A stretch of DNA of 64,000 nt from Kluyvera intermedia (GCF_034424175.1 NZ_CP139986.1:4526001-4590000); one strand, 5' to 3'. Shown: positions 34,788-44,586, counted from the first letter of the stretch. A program made the numbers and translations. The notes: a model not told the origin generated them from the sequence alone.

Positions 34788-36332
34788 TTAACCCGCAAGG
34801 AAGAAACGGAACGCTGGATTGTGAGTTTCGTCGTGACAGTCGTAGCCCAATTCGTTAAGACGGGTTTCGAAGTCCGGCTCATTCTCGCCTAGTTCAAACG
34901 CCGCCAGCACGCGCCCAAAGTCGGTACCATGGCTGCGATAGTGGAACAGTGAAATATTCCAGTGCGTGCCTAAAGTATGCAGGAACTTCAAAAGCGCGCC
35001 CGGCGATTCCGGGAACTCGAAGCTGTACAGACGCTCCTGCAACGGCTGTGACGGACGTCCACCAACCATATAGCGCACATGCAGCTTAGCCATTTCGTCG
35101 TCGGAGAGATCCACCACGCTGTAGCCACCCTCGTTGAGCAACTGGAGGATTTCTTTGCGTTCCTCCAGCCCACGACTCAGGCGTACGCCAACAAAAATAC
35201 AGGCGTCTTTTGCATTGGCATAACGGTAGTTAAACTCGGTTACCGAGCGCCCACCCAGCAGTTGGCAGAACTTCAGGAAGCTCCCCTTCTCTTCCGGAAT
35301 GGTCACCGCCAGCAGCGCTTCACGCTGTTCCCCCAGCTCGCAACGTTCGGAAACGTAACGCAGGCCGTGGAAGTTAACATTCGCGCCGGAGAGCACGTGT
35401 GCCAGTCGTTCACCGCGAATATTGTGCTGAGCGATGTATTTTTTCATCCCCGCCAGCGCCAGCGCGCCTGATGGCTCTGCTACCGCACGCACGTCTTCAA
35501 ACAAGTCTTTCATTGCCGCACAGATAGCATCGCTATCCACGGTGATGATGTCGTCGAGATATTCCTGACACAGACGGAAGGTTTCATCACCGATGCGTTT
35601 CACCGCCACGCCTTCGGCAAACAACCCAACGCGCGGTAAATCGACCGGATGACCGGCATCCAGCGCCGCTTTCAGACAGGCTGAATCTTCGGCTTCGACC
35701 GCAATCACTTTGATTTGCGGCATCAGTTGTTTAATCAGCACCGCCACGCCCGCCGCCAGACCGCCGCCGCCGACCGGCACAAAAACCCGGTCGAGATGCG
35801 CATCCTGCTGGAGCAGTTCTAACGCCAGCGTACCCTGCCCGGCAATCACCATCGGATGATCGAACGGTGGCACCCAGGTAAAGCCCTGCTGCTGCGACAG
35901 TTCAATCGCTTTGGCTTTGGCTTCGTCAAAATTAGCCCCGTGCAACAACACTTCGCCGCCGAAACCGCGAACCGCGTCGACTTTGATATCTGCGGTAGCT
36001 GTTGGCATGACGATAAGCGCCTTCACACCTAACCGCGAAGCTGAGAAGGCTACGCCCTGCGCATGGTTACCTGCGGACGCGGTAATCACCCCGTGGGATT
36101 TCTGCTCCGCTGTCAGGCCCGCCATCATTGCGTAAGCACCACGCAATTTGAAGCTATGCACCGGCTGACGGTCTTCGCGCTTCACCAGTATCACGTTGTC
36201 AAGACGTGACGACAGCTTGTCCATTTTTTGCAGCGGCGTAACCTGCACCGCTTCATAGACCGGTGCGCGTAGCACCGCTCTGAGATATTCCGCCCCCTCA
36301 GGGGCGCCGGATAGGGGTTGTGAATCTGCCAT
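34788..36332 (-). CDS. ilvA: Biosynthetic threonine deaminase
   Basis: 514 residues, E. coli length. Converts threonine to 2-oxobutanoate, first step of isoleucine synthesis, inhibited by isoleucine. The PLP lysine lies in HSFKLRGAYAMM; the Gly-rich phosphate loop is VGGGGLAAG. Two ACT-like regulatory domains fill the C-terminal third. Last gene of ilvLXGMEDA, starting 2 bp after the ilvD stop. Confidence 0.98.
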   Translation of the reverse strand: MADSQPLSGAPEGAEYLRAVLRAPVYEAVQVTPLQKMDKLSSRLDNVILVKREDRQPVHSFKLRGAYAMMAGLTAEQKSHGVITASAGNHAQGVAFSASRLGVKALIVMPTATADIKVDAVRGFGGEVLLHGANFDEAKAKAIELSQQQGFTWVPPFDHPMVIAGQGTLALELLQQDAHLDRVFVPVGGGGLAAGVAVLIKQLMPQIKVIAVEAEDSACLKAALDAGHPVDLPRVGLFAEGVAVKRIGDETFRLCQEYLDDIITVDSDAICAAMKDLFEDVRAVAEPSGALALAGMKKYIAQHNIRGERLAHVLSGANVNFHGLRYVSERCELGEQREALLAVTIPEEKGSFLKFCQLLGGRSVTEFNYRYANAKDACIFVGVRLSRGLEERKEILQLLNEGGYSVVDLSDDEMAKLHVRYMVGGRPSQPLQERLYSFEFPESPGALLKFLHTLGTHWNISLFHYRSHGTDFGRVLAAFELGENEPDFETRLNELGYDCHDETHNPAFRFFLAG

Positions 36333-36334
36333 GA

Positions 36335-38185
36335 TTAGCCACCCAGTTTTGATTTATCGCGTACCGCACCTTTGTCGGCGCTGGTTGCCAGAGTGGCATA
36401 GGCGCGAAGGGCAAAGGAGACCTGACGCTCACGATTTTTCGGCGTCCATGCTTTATCACCACGGGCCTCCTGCGCTTCACGACGTGCGGCAATTTCCGCA
36501 TCGCTGAGCTGCAATTGGATACCGCGATTCGGGATATCGATAGCGATCATGTCGCCATCTTCAATAATCGCAATGTTGCCGCCGCTCGCCGCTTCTGGAG
36601 AAACGTGACCGATAGACAGGCCTGATGTCCCGCCGGAGAAACGACCGTCGGTGATCAAGGCGCACGCTTTGCCAAGGCCCATTGATTTCAGGAAGGTGGT
36701 TGGGTAAAGCATTTCTTGCATGCCCGGCCCGCCTTTCGGCCCTTCGTAGCGAATCACCACCACGTCACCCGCCACCACTTTGCCACCAAGGATCGCGTCT
36801 ACCGCATCGTCCTGGCTTTCGTAGACTTTAGCCGGACCGGTAAATTTGAGGATACTGTCATCTACACCGGCGGTTTTCACGATACAGCCATTTTCTGCAA
36901 AGTTACCGTACAGTACGGCCAACCCACCATCCTGACTGTAGGCGTGTTCCAGCGAACGGATACAGCCTTCGGCACGATCGTCATCCAGCGTATCCCAGCG
37001 GCAATCCTGAGAGAACGCCTGAGTGGTACGGATACCCGCCGGGCCTGCACGGAACATTTTTTTCACGGCTTCATCTTGCGTCAGCATGACATCGTACTGA
37101 TCCAGGGTCTGAGGCAGCGTCAGTCCCAGCACGTTTTTCACGTTACGGTTCAGCAAGCCTGCACGATCCAACTCACCTAAGATACCCAGAACGCCACCTG
37201 CACGGTGGACGTCTTCCATATGATATTTCGGCGTACTCGGCGCGACTTTACACAGCTGCGGCACGTTACGGGATAACTTGTCGATATCCGTCATAGTGAA
37301 GTCGATTTCCGCTTCCTGCGCGGCAGCCAGCAGGTGCAGTACGGTGTTAGTGGAACCGCCCATGGCGATATCCAGCGTCATGGCGTTTTCAAAGGCCTCT
37401 TTGCAGGCGATATTACGCGGCAGTGCCGAGGCGTCATCCTGCTCGTAGTAGCGTTTGGTCAGCTCGACAATACGCTGGCCTGCGCTGAGGAACAGCGCTT
37501 TACGATCAGCGTGGGTCGCCAGCAATGAACCATTGCCCGGCTGTGACAGCCCCAGCGCTTCAGTCAGACAGTTCATTGAGTTGGCGGTGAACATACCGGA
37601 GCAGGAACCGCAGGTTGGGCAAGCCGAACGTTCAACCTGATCGCTTTGCGAATCAGAGACTTTCGGGTCAGCGCCCTGAATCATCGCATCGACCAGGTCG
37701 AGCTTGATGATTTTGTCAGACAGTTTGGTTTTCCCGGCTTCCATCGGGCCGCCAGACACAAAGATCACCGGGATGTTCAGGCGCAGGGAAGCCATTAACA
37801 TCCCCGGGGTGATTTTGTCGCAGTTGGAGATACAGACCATCGCATCGGCGCAGTGGGCGTTCACCATATACTCAACGGAGTCGGCAATCAGTTCGCGCGA
37901 CGGCAGAGAATAAAGCATGCCGCCGTGGCCCATGGCGATACCATCATCCACGGCAATGGTGTTGAACTCTTTAGCTACGCCGCCGGAGGCTTCAATTTGC
38001 TCGGCAACCAGTTTACCGAGGTCGCGCAGATGCACGTGGCCGGGCACGAACTGGGTAAACGAGTTTACAACAGCGATAATCGGTTTGCCGAAGTCATCAT
38101 CGGTCATCCCGGTGGCGCGCCACAGTGCGCGAGCGCCCGCCATATTGCGGCCGTGAGTGGTGGTGGCGGAACGGTATTTAGGCAT
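36335..38185 (-). CDS. ilvD: Dihydroxyacid dehydratase
   Basis: 616-residue Fe-S enzyme for the third common step of valine and isoleucine synthesis. Cluster cysteines lie in CISNCDKITPGM and ACPTCGSCSGMF. The C-terminal region has GRFSGGTSGLSIGHVSPEA. E. coli length. Sits between ilvE and ilvA in the operon. Confidence 0.98.
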   Translation of the reverse strand: MPKYRSATTTHGRNMAGARALWRATGMTDDDFGKPIIAVVNSFTQFVPGHVHLRDLGKLVAEQIEASGGVAKEFNTIAVDDGIAMGHGGMLYSLPSRELIADSVEYMVNAHCADAMVCISNCDKITPGMLMASLRLNIPVIFVSGGPMEAGKTKLSDKIIKLDLVDAMIQGADPKVSDSQSDQVERSACPTCGSCSGMFTANSMNCLTEALGLSQPGNGSLLATHADRKALFLSAGQRIVELTKRYYEQDDASALPRNIACKEAFENAMTLDIAMGGSTNTVLHLLAAAQEAEIDFTMTDIDKLSRNVPQLCKVAPSTPKYHMEDVHRAGGVLGILGELDRAGLLNRNVKNVLGLTLPQTLDQYDVMLTQDEAVKKMFRAGPAGIRTTQAFSQDCRWDTLDDDRAEGCIRSLEHAYSQDGGLAVLYGNFAENGCIVKTAGVDDSILKFTGPAKVYESQDDAVDAILGGKVVAGDVVVIRYEGPKGGPGMQEMLYPTTFLKSMGLGKACALITDGRFSGGTSGLSIGHVSPEAASGGNIAIIEDGDMIAIDIPNRGIQLQLSDAEIAARREAQEARGDKAWTPKNRERQVSFALRAYATLATSADKGAVRDKSKLGG

Positions 38186-38250
38186 GCTTTAGTACTCCCA
38201 GTCTTTATCTCGTTAAATGGGGTGCTGCGTGACACCCCATCTTTTTATAC

Positions 38251-39180
38251 TTATGGATTAACCTGATCCAACCAACCCCATTTATCCTCGGTTTCACCGG
38301 TGAAGAGGCCAAAGAATGCTTGCTGAACACGTTTGGTGACCGGGCCACAGCGGCCTTCACCGACCTGAATACCATCGACGCTGCGCACCGGGGTAATTTC
38401 GGCGGCGGTACCGGACATAAACACTTCATCAGCCAGGTACAGGGATTCACGCGACAGCACCTGTTCACGCACTTCAATACCCAGCTCTTTCGCCAGCTTG
38501 ATGATGGCGTCACGGGTGATACCCGGCAGCGCAGAAGAGGTAAACGGCGGGGTGAATATCACGCCATCTTTCACTTCGAACAGGTTTTCGCCCGCGCCTT
38601 CAGACAGGTAGCCGTTAACGTCCAGCGCAATACCTTCCTGATAGCCGTGGCGACGTGCTTCGCTACCGACCAACAGTGAAGAAAGATAGTTACCGCCCGC
38701 TTTAGCCGCAGTTGGGATAGTGTTTGGCGCAGCGCGATTCCAGGAAGAAACCATCGCATCGATCCCCTGATCCAGCGCTTCAGCGCCCAGGTAGGCACCC
38801 CACGGGAACGCCGCGATGATCACGTCAGTGGTATAGCCCTCTGGCGGGTTAACGCCCATACCCACATCGCCGACAAAGACCAGCGGACGGATATAGGCGC
38901 TGGTCAGGTTGTTTTTACGCAGCACTTCACGGCAGGCTTCCATCAGTTCATCAACACTCTGAGAGACCGGGAAACGATAGATTTTGGCGGAGTCACGCAG
39001 GCGCTGCATATGCTCGCGGTGACGGAAAACAACCGGGCCTTTGTGAGAATCGTAGCAGCGGATACCTTCAAATACGGAGGTGCCGTAATGCAGCGCGTGG
39101 GACATAACGTGAACCTTCGCGTCTTCCCAACGAATCATCTCACCGTTGAACCAGATGTAATCCGCTTTTTTCGTCGTCAT
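38251..39180 (-). CDS. ilvE: Branched-chain amino acid aminotransferase
   Basis: 309-residue fold-type IV PLP enzyme; last step of Ile, Val and Leu synthesis. The PLP lysine lies in TAAKAGGNYLSSLLV; FEGIRCYDS and GYLSEGAGENLF are family signatures. Start 39180 gives the E. coli length; 18 further codons are open upstream. About 65 bp separate it from ilvD. Confidence 0.97.
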   Translation of the reverse strand: MTTKKADYIWFNGEMIRWEDAKVHVMSHALHYGTSVFEGIRCYDSHKGPVVFRHREHMQRLRDSAKIYRFPVSQSVDELMEACREVLRKNNLTSAYIRPLVFVGDVGMGVNPPEGYTTDVIIAAFPWGAYLGAEALDQGIDAMVSSWNRAAPNTIPTAAKAGGNYLSSLLVGSEARRHGYQEGIALDVNGYLSEGAGENLFEVKDGVIFTPPFTSSALPGITRDAIIKLAKELGIEVREQVLSRESLYLADEVFMSGTAAEITPVRSVDGIQVGEGRCGPVTKRVQQAFFGLFTGETEDKWGWLDQVNP

Positions 39181-39197
39181 TTCTCTTCCTCTTGCGC

Positions 39198-39464
39198 TCA
39201 GGCGCGAATTTGTTGTTGTGATGTGCTTGTACACTGTTGAACGGCAACGTAAGCCACGTCCACCAGTTTATTTAATTGGCTAAACAATAAGTCGACCGGG
39301 CGTTGGCTGGCAACGGTCAGTTCGATATTGATATTCTGCGCATCGCTGGCGGTTTCCATATTCATCGAGCAAATCTGAAAGCCGCGATGGCGAACCACAC
39401 GTAAGACGCGTTCTAAGGTTTCCGGGTTGAAGCGGGCCTGCACGTTGACCTGATGTTGCATCAT
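39198..39464 (-). CDS. ilvM: Acetolactate synthase II small subunit
   Basis: 88-residue regulatory subunit with an ACT domain (QVNVQARFNPETLERVLRVV). Completes the valine-insensitive isozyme II with IlvG. Overlaps ilvG by 4 bp, which implies coupled translation in the subunit ratio. One residue longer than I recall for E. coli. Confidence 0.95.
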   Translation of the reverse strand: MMQHQVNVQARFNPETLERVLRVVRHRGFQICSMNMETASDAQNINIELTVASQRPVDLLFSQLNKLVDVAYVAVQQCTSTSQQQIRA

Positions 39465-41107
39465 GATAATTTCTCCAGCATTTGTGAGTTGCTCGCACCT
39501 GGCGGCACCAGCGGCCAGACATTCTCAAGTTCGTCGATTGAGACATGAAGCAGGTATGGACCTTCGCTTGCCAGCATGGTGTCGAGTGCCGCTTCAACCT
39601 GGTCTTTACGGGTGATGTGTTGGCCAGGGATGCCGAAGGCGTTGGCCAGCATGAGGAAATCGGGGTTATCGGTCAGGGTGGTTTCGCTGTAACGTTCCTG
39701 GAAGAACAGTTGCTGCCATTGTCGAACCATCCCTAAACGCTGGTTATCGATTAAGACGATCTTCAGCGGTAACTGCTTGCGTTTCACGGTGCCCAGCTCT
39801 TGTACATTCATCATGAAAGAGCCGTCACCGGAGATACAGATAACCGTATCATCCGGACGCGCCACCTGAGCCCCTACGGCCGCCGGCAGACCAAATCCCA
39901 TGGTGCCCAAACCGCTGGAGGTGATGAAGTTTTCCGGGCGGGTATAAGTCATATGCTGGGCTGACCACATTTGATGCTGGCCTACGTCGGTGGTCACGAC
40001 GCTATCGGCCGGCTTCCTGTCGGAGAGCTGTTTTAACAGCAGCGGCGCATAGATAGGCTCGCCCGGATGATCGTAACGCCACGCATGTTCAGCACGCATC
40101 GCAGCAACGTGCTCACACCAGCCGTCAATCGCCAGTGTCTGCTGCAAAGCGGGCAGCAATGCATTGAGGTCACCCTGCAACGCGACATGAACCTGACGCA
40201 ATTTATTCATTTCTGCCGGGTCGATGTCCATATGGATAACTTTTGCATGCGGCGCAAAAGTATTAAGCTTGCCGGTCACGCGGTCGTCAAAGCGGGCGCC
40301 GACGGCGATCAGCAGATCGCACTCTTGTACCGCCAGGTTAGCTGCTTTGGTGCCGTGCATCCCCAACATGCCGAGATAGTACGGATACTCCACCGGCACC
40401 GCACCCAAGCCTTTCAGCGTGCAGGTGGCAGGAATTTTTGTGACTGCCATAAATTCACGCAGCGCTGGAACAGCCTGCGCCATCCCGACACCGCCACCAA
40501 CATACAGCATCGGTTTCTGTGCCTGCGTCAGCATCTGCTGCGCCTGGACGACTTCGGCATGTGGGAAAACATCAGCACTTTCAACGGTGGAGAAGTACGG
40601 CTCTAAATCACCTTGTGCAATCTGGATGTCTTTTGGGATATCAACCAGTACCGGGCCTGGACGGCCTGAGTTTGCCACCTGGAACGCTTCTGCCATGATG
40701 CGTGGCAGTTCTTCCAGGGATTGCACCAGGAAACTGTGTTTGGTGCAGGCCAACGACAAACCGAGAACGTCCACTTCCTGAAAGGCGTCCGTACCGATAA
40801 GCGGTGCGGCAACCTGGCCGGTGATAGCAACAACGGGAACAGAGTCGAGCAGCGCATCTGCCAGGCCGGTTATCAGGTTAGTGGCACCCGGGCCTGAAGT
40901 GGCGATACACACGCCGGTTTTACCGGTGGCACGGGCGTAGCCGATAGCCGCCACCGCCGCGCCCTGCTCGTGTCGACACAGCAGGTGTTCTACGCCGCCG
41001 TCATACAGGGCGTCGTAAACTGGCATGATGGCTCCACCCGGATAACCAAATACCGTTTCAACTCCCTGCGCTCGCAACGCATGTACTACCCACTGTGCGC
41101 CATTCAT
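39461..41107 (-). CDS. ilvG: Acetolactate synthase II large subunit, intact
   Basis: 548-residue TPP enzyme making acetolactate and acetohydroxybutyrate. The catalytic Glu is E47 (RHEQGAA), the TPP motif is GDGSFMMN, and the FAD region is present. The frame is unbroken, unlike E. coli K-12, where a frameshift inactivates ilvG and makes the strain valine-sensitive. Starts 2 bp after the ilvX stop. Confidence 0.97.
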   Translation of the reverse strand: MNGAQWVVHALRAQGVETVFGYPGGAIMPVYDALYDGGVEHLLCRHEQGAAVAAIGYARATGKTGVCIATSGPGATNLITGLADALLDSVPVVAITGQVAAPLIGTDAFQEVDVLGLSLACTKHSFLVQSLEELPRIMAEAFQVANSGRPGPVLVDIPKDIQIAQGDLEPYFSTVESADVFPHAEVVQAQQMLTQAQKPMLYVGGGVGMAQAVPALREFMAVTKIPATCTLKGLGAVPVEYPYYLGMLGMHGTKAANLAVQECDLLIAVGARFDDRVTGKLNTFAPHAKVIHMDIDPAEMNKLRQVHVALQGDLNALLPALQQTLAIDGWCEHVAAMRAEHAWRYDHPGEPIYAPLLLKQLSDRKPADSVVTTDVGQHQMWSAQHMTYTRPENFITSSGLGTMGFGLPAAVGAQVARPDDTVICISGDGSFMMNVQELGTVKRKQLPLKIVLIDNQRLGMVRQWQQLFFQERYSETTLTDNPDFLMLANAFGIPGQHITRKDQVEAALDTMLASEGPYLLHVSIDELENVWPLVPPGASNSQMLEKLS

Positions 41108-41109
41108 AG

Positions 41110-41160
41110 TTAGTTCCCCGCCGTAGATCGTAAGAAACAGAATATTATGCTATTGCTCAC
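41110..41160 (-). CDS. ilvX: Small peptide IlvX (GTG start)
   Basis: 16-residue ORF between the attenuator and ilvG, with a strong GAGGAG ribosome site. The product ends SNSIIFCFLRSTAGN and aligns over its whole length with E. coli IlvX (16 residues, also ending GN), sharing S/N/S...FCF...R. It stops 2 bp before ilvG, so it may couple translation to ilvG. No known enzyme role. Confidence 0.75.
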   Translation of the reverse strand: MSNSIIFCFLRSTAGN

Positions 41161-41191
41161 TCTCTGCTCCTCGTTAATGTTTTTAAGTCAT

Positions 41192-41226
41192 AAAAAAACC
41201 CCCGGACCTTTCGGTGCGGGGGTCTT
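41192..41226 (-). terminator. ilv operon attenuator terminator
   Basis: Minus strand ACCCCCG, CAC..GTC internal loop, CGGGGGT, then seven T residues, located between ilvL and ilvX. It ends transcription when the leader peptide is translated without stalling, that is when Ile, Val and Leu tRNAs are charged. Confidence 0.93.
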
Positions 41227-41246
41227 AGTTCGTTAAGGCTTGATTC

Positions 41247-41345
41247 CTAAGCCTTTCCTCGTCCAAGTGCAGCCCCGCACGGTGGGATAATAATCACCAC
41301 CACGCTAATCACGACTAGGCTAATCACTCGTAGAAGGGCTTTCAT
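41247..41345 (-). CDS. ilvL: ilv operon leader peptide
   Basis: 32-residue peptide, identical to E. coli IlvL except at residue 2 (Lys for Thr). Fifteen of 32 residues are Ile, Val or Leu, including the run VVVIII, so ribosome stalling senses all three amino acids and controls the attenuator downstream. Ends ALGRGKA. Confidence 0.95.
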   Translation of the reverse strand: MKALLRVISLVVISVVVIIIPPCGAALGRGKA

Positions 41346-41697
41346 TTTTGTATTTTCTTGTATCTTGTTCGAAGGAATGCCTACAGAGTTACCACAGACA
41401 TCACAAAATGCACAAGTTTTTTTATATCCTTATTACTTACCTTGCTAACAAAATTAGCAAAAGAAATTGTTTTATATGGAAAAATTATGAAATGAAAATA
41501 TTTCACCTTTTTATCTTCAGCGCGGGGATGAAAAGGGGATCGACCGAGATGTATTAGAAAAGTGCGATCGCGATTCCTTACCTCATGAAACGTGAAGAAA
41601 AAACGCTAAAAAACGTGAATGCGCTGCGTAAATACGTAAAAACGCGAGTTAATAAGCAAAATACGCGATGCATAATACCTTCATTCAGGGAGGAGTT
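41346..41697. other. Divergent regulatory region between ilvL and yifB
   Basis: About 350 bp with no convincing gene. By comparison with the E. coli leader length (about 185 nt) the ilv transcript should start near 41377 on the minus strand; upstream are AT-rich tracts (41410-41520), where E. coli has an IHF-dependent activating site. The half next to yifB has A-rich repeats around AAAAAACGCTAAAAAACGTG. An ORF at 41585 shares no known family and overlaps yifB in another frame. Confidence 0.6.
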
Positions 41698-43218
41698 ATG
41701 TCGCTATCCGTTGTCTATACGCGCGCCGCGCTGGGGGTCAATGCCCCGCTTATTACTATCGAAGTTCATATCAGCCAGGGCCTGCCCGGACTGGTGATGG
41801 TCGGGCTGCCAGAAACGACTGTCAAAGAGTCGCGTGACCGCGTACGCAGTGCCATCATCAACAGTGGATATGCCTTTCCGGCAAAAAAAATCACCATCAA
41901 CCTGGCTCCGGCTGATCTGCCAAAGGAGGGCGGTCGATATGATTTACCTATCGCTATTGCGCTCCTGGCAGCTTCTGAGCAGCTTAACAGTCAGAAACTG
42001 GGGCAATATGAGTTCGTTGGTGAATTGGCGCTTACGGGCGCGCTGCGAGGCATTCCTGGGGCTATCTCTGCCGCGATGGAGGCAATCCATGCGGGGCGGC
42101 AAATTATACTCGCCGATGAGAATGCACCGCTGGTTGGGCTATTAGGCGGCAGTGACTGCTTGATTGCCAGTCATCTACTTGAAGTATGTGCGTTCCTTGA
42201 AGGGAAACAAGACCTTCGCCTACCCCCACCTGAAAACATCCCGATTGCCGAAAACAGCGAAGATCTGAATGATGTTATCGGGCAACAGCAGGGTAAGCGG
42301 GCGTTAGAAATCACCGCCACAGGAGGGCATAATTTGCTATTGATTGGCCCTCCTGGCACGGGAAAAACCATGCTTGCCAGCCGATTACCCGGGCTATTAC
42401 CACCGCTAAACGATCGAGAAGCACTGGAAAGTGCCGCGATTATCAGCCTCGAAAATACCGGTAATGTCCGAACCCAGTGGCGCTGCCGTCCTTTTCGCGC
42501 CCCCCACCATAGCGCCTCGTTGGCAGCCATGGTGGGCGGTGGGTCAATACCCGCACCCGGTGAGATCTCTCTGGCCCATAATGGTATTTTGTTTTTAGAT
42601 GAACTGCCTGAGTTTGAACGACGAGTACTGGATGCGCTACGGGAGCCCATTGAGTCAGGGAAGATTCACATCTCACGCACCCGGGCAAAAATTACCTATC
42701 CTGCTCGCTTTCAACTTATCGCTGCCATGAATCCTAGTCCGACGGGGCACTATGAAGGCCAGCACAATCGCTGCACCCCGGAGCAAACTCTGCGCTACCT
42801 TAATCGCCTCTCAGGCCCTTTCCTCGATCGCTTCGATCTCTCACTGGAGATTCCTCTGCCGCCGCCGGGCTTGCTCAGCCAGCCTACTCATCAAGGCGAA
42901 AGTAGCCGTACGGTGCAAAAGAGGGTCATCGCAGCCCAGCGCTATCAGTACGACAGGCAAGATAAACTGAATGCCCACTTAAGCAGCAGTGAAATTAAAC
43001 AATACTGCGCGTTGAATGATGATGATGTGTTGTGGCTTGAGCAGACGTTAACGCGCCTTGGGCTATCTATACGCGCCTGGCAGCGTCTGCTAAAGGTTTC
43101 ACGTACGCTGGCGGATATGGAGGGGGTTAGGTGTATTGAACGACGTCATTTGCAGGAGGCGCTCAGCTATCGTGGTATCGATAGGATGCTGCTGCATCTG
43201 CAAACGTTACTACAATAA
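41698..43218 (+). CDS. yifB: Mg-chelatase-family AAA+ ATPase YifB
   Basis: 506 residues, E. coli length. The N-terminal domain resembles the Lon protease fold (VEVHISQGLPGLVMVGLPE), followed by an AAA+ module with Walker A GPPGTGKT and Walker B ILFLDELPEF. Related to ComM, which aids branch migration in natural transformation. Start 41698 is preceded by GGAGGAG. Divergent from ilvL. Confidence 0.95.
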   Translation: MSLSVVYTRAALGVNAPLITIEVHISQGLPGLVMVGLPETTVKESRDRVRSAIINSGYAFPAKKITINLAPADLPKEGGRYDLPIAIALLAASEQLNSQKLGQYEFVGELALTGALRGIPGAISAAMEAIHAGRQIILADENAPLVGLLGGSDCLIASHLLEVCAFLEGKQDLRLPPPENIPIAENSEDLNDVIGQQQGKRALEITATGGHNLLLIGPPGTGKTMLASRLPGLLPPLNDREALESAAIISLENTGNVRTQWRCRPFRAPHHSASLAAMVGGGSIPAPGEISLAHNGILFLDELPEFERRVLDALREPIESGKIHISRTRAKITYPARFQLIAAMNPSPTGHYEGQHNRCTPEQTLRYLNRLSGPFLDRFDLSLEIPLPPPGLLSQPTHQGESSRTVQKRVIAAQRYQYDRQDKLNAHLSSSEIKQYCALNDDDVLWLEQTLTRLGLSIRAWQRLLKVSRTLADMEGVRCIERRHLQEALSYRGIDRMLLHLQTLLQ

Positions 43219-43220
43219 AA

Positions 43221-43244
43221 AAAGGGGCCTGAGCCCCTTTTTTT
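43221..43244. terminator. Bidirectional terminator between yifB and maoP
   Basis: AAAGGGGC, short loop, GCCCCTTT with A and T runs on the two sides; serves both convergent genes. Confidence 0.92.
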
Positions 43245-43245
43245 A

Positions 43246-43584
43246 TTAGTCGTCGCTGTCGGTATAGTCTTCAGCGCCTTCTACCTGCGGTTTACCGCCA
43301 GACAGAGTGTGGAAGCGCTTCGGACGCTTAATGCGCGTCACATACTTGTGCCATACGCGTTCAGCTTCGGTCACCGGCTCACGCTCACCTCGGCATACAG
43401 TGAGGAACTGCTGCTCCTCTTCGGTAACAGGCTCGCGCTTACCGAGATCAAGTTCGTTAAAGGCAAAGCCATAACGCTCCAGCAACTGCGCCTCTTTGAT
43501 GGTGAAATCACCATGACGAGAGAACCCACGCGGATAATTTTTATTATCGAAAAAACGATTAGTTGTCGTAAAGCTTTCCGCCAT
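43246..43584 (-). CDS. maoP: Macrodomain Ori organisation protein MaoP
   Basis: 112 residues, E. coli length (formerly YifE). Begins MAESFTTTNRFFDNKNYPRG and ends in an acidic tail (EGAEDYTDSDD). In E. coli it acts with a short DNA site, maoS, at the same locus to keep the origin region as a macrodomain. No enzymatic motif is visible. Convergent with yifB and divergent from hdfR; the 118-bp gap to hdfR is a place to look for maoS. Confidence 0.93.
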   Translation of the reverse strand: MAESFTTTNRFFDNKNYPRGFSRHGDFTIKEAQLLERYGFAFNELDLGKREPVTEEEQQFLTVCRGEREPVTEAERVWHKYVTRIKRPKRFHTLSGGKPQVEGAEDYTDSDD

Positions 43585-43702
43585 CCTACACGCTCCTAAT
43601 TCTTTGGCCGAGCTATTTATGGCGCGGAGTATTAGATACGCTTGACAGAGTGTAAAACAAAAGATTTAAATCATTACGACAAAAAATTTTGCGGAGAAAG
43701 CT

Positions 43703-44521
43703 GTGGATACCGAATTGCTGAAAACTTTCCTCGAAGTGAGCAGAACTCGTCACTTCGGGCGGGCTGCGGAAGCGCTCTATCTGACACAATCGGCGGTAAG
43801 CTTTCGCATACGTCAGTTAGAAAATCAGCTTGGGGTAAACCTGTTCACCCGCCATCGCAATAATATCCGGCTGACAGCAGCAGGTGAGAAGCTTCTCCCC
43901 TATGCTGAGACGCTGATGAGTACATGGCAAGCTGCACGCAAGGAGGTGGCGAATACCTCAAGGCACAACGAGTTTTCGATTGGTGCGAGCGCCTCACTAT
44001 GGGAGTGTATGCTCAACGAATGGCTTGCCAGACTATACCAGGCGGACGATACGTTGCAGTTTGAAGCGCGGATCGCTCAGCGACAGTCATTGGTAAAACA
44101 GCTCCACGAGCGTCAGCTCGATCTGCTGATTACCACCGAAACCCCTAAAATGGATGAGTTTAGCAGCCAGTTGTTGGGGCATTTCCCTCTTGAACTGTAC
44201 TGCGCGACTCCGGCGACAGTCAGATCTGAGCTGAACTATCTGCGCCTGGAGTGGGGGGCTGACTTTCAGCAGCATGAGGTTGGGCTTATCGCCAGTGATG
44301 ATATTCCGCTTTTGACTACCAGTTCAGCGACTTTAGCCCGTCGCCAACTGTTGCCATTAAAAGGGTGTACCTGGTTGCCAATTACGTGGGCGCAGGATCA
44401 AGGAGAGCTGTACCCCGTTGCGGACGGTTCAGCGATTTCACGACCTTTATACGCAATTTGGCTGCAAAATAGCGACAAACAGGCGCAAATTCATGACATA
44501 TTGAAAACCAACGTTTTCTGA
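43703..44521 (+). CDS. hdfR: LysR-type regulator HdfR (GTG start)
   Basis: 272 residues. The N-terminal helix-turn-helix is LLKTFLEVSRTRHFGRAAEALYLTQSAVSFRIRQLE (only partly quoted here as RHFGRAAEALYLTQSAVSF). In E. coli HdfR represses the flagellar master operon flhDC and activates gltBD. GTG start with GGAG 8 bp upstream. A few residues shorter than E. coli at the C-terminus. Next to the end of the rRNA operon, as at E. coli rrnC. Confidence 0.94.
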   Translation: MDTELLKTFLEVSRTRHFGRAAEALYLTQSAVSFRIRQLENQLGVNLFTRHRNNIRLTAAGEKLLPYAETLMSTWQAARKEVANTSRHNEFSIGASASLWECMLNEWLARLYQADDTLQFEARIAQRQSLVKQLHERQLDLLITTETPKMDEFSSQLLGHFPLELYCATPATVRSELNYLRLEWGADFQQHEVGLIASDDIPLLTTSSATLARRQLLPLKGCTWLPITWAQDQGELYPVADGSAISRPLYAIWLQNSDKQAQIHDILKTNVF

Positions 44522-44537
44522 GAGTTAGAAGAGATCT

Positions 44538-44567
44538 TTGGCCCGAAGGAACAGCTTTGGGCCTTTT
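44538..44567 (+). terminator. Probable terminator of hdfR
   Basis: GGCCC, inner arm, GGGCC, TTTT, 17 bp after the hdfR stop. Confidence 0.65.
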
Positions 44568-44586
44568 AGAAAGGTAAATTTTAGAC

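Noticed and set aside
39461..41107. Possible ilvG frameshift as in E. coli K-12
   Set aside because: The reading frame is open over all 548 codons, so the gene is intact.
41585..41797. 70-codon ORF before yifB
   Set aside because: Overlaps the yifB start in another frame, has no homology I recognise and only the first half is outside yifB; better seen as leader DNA.
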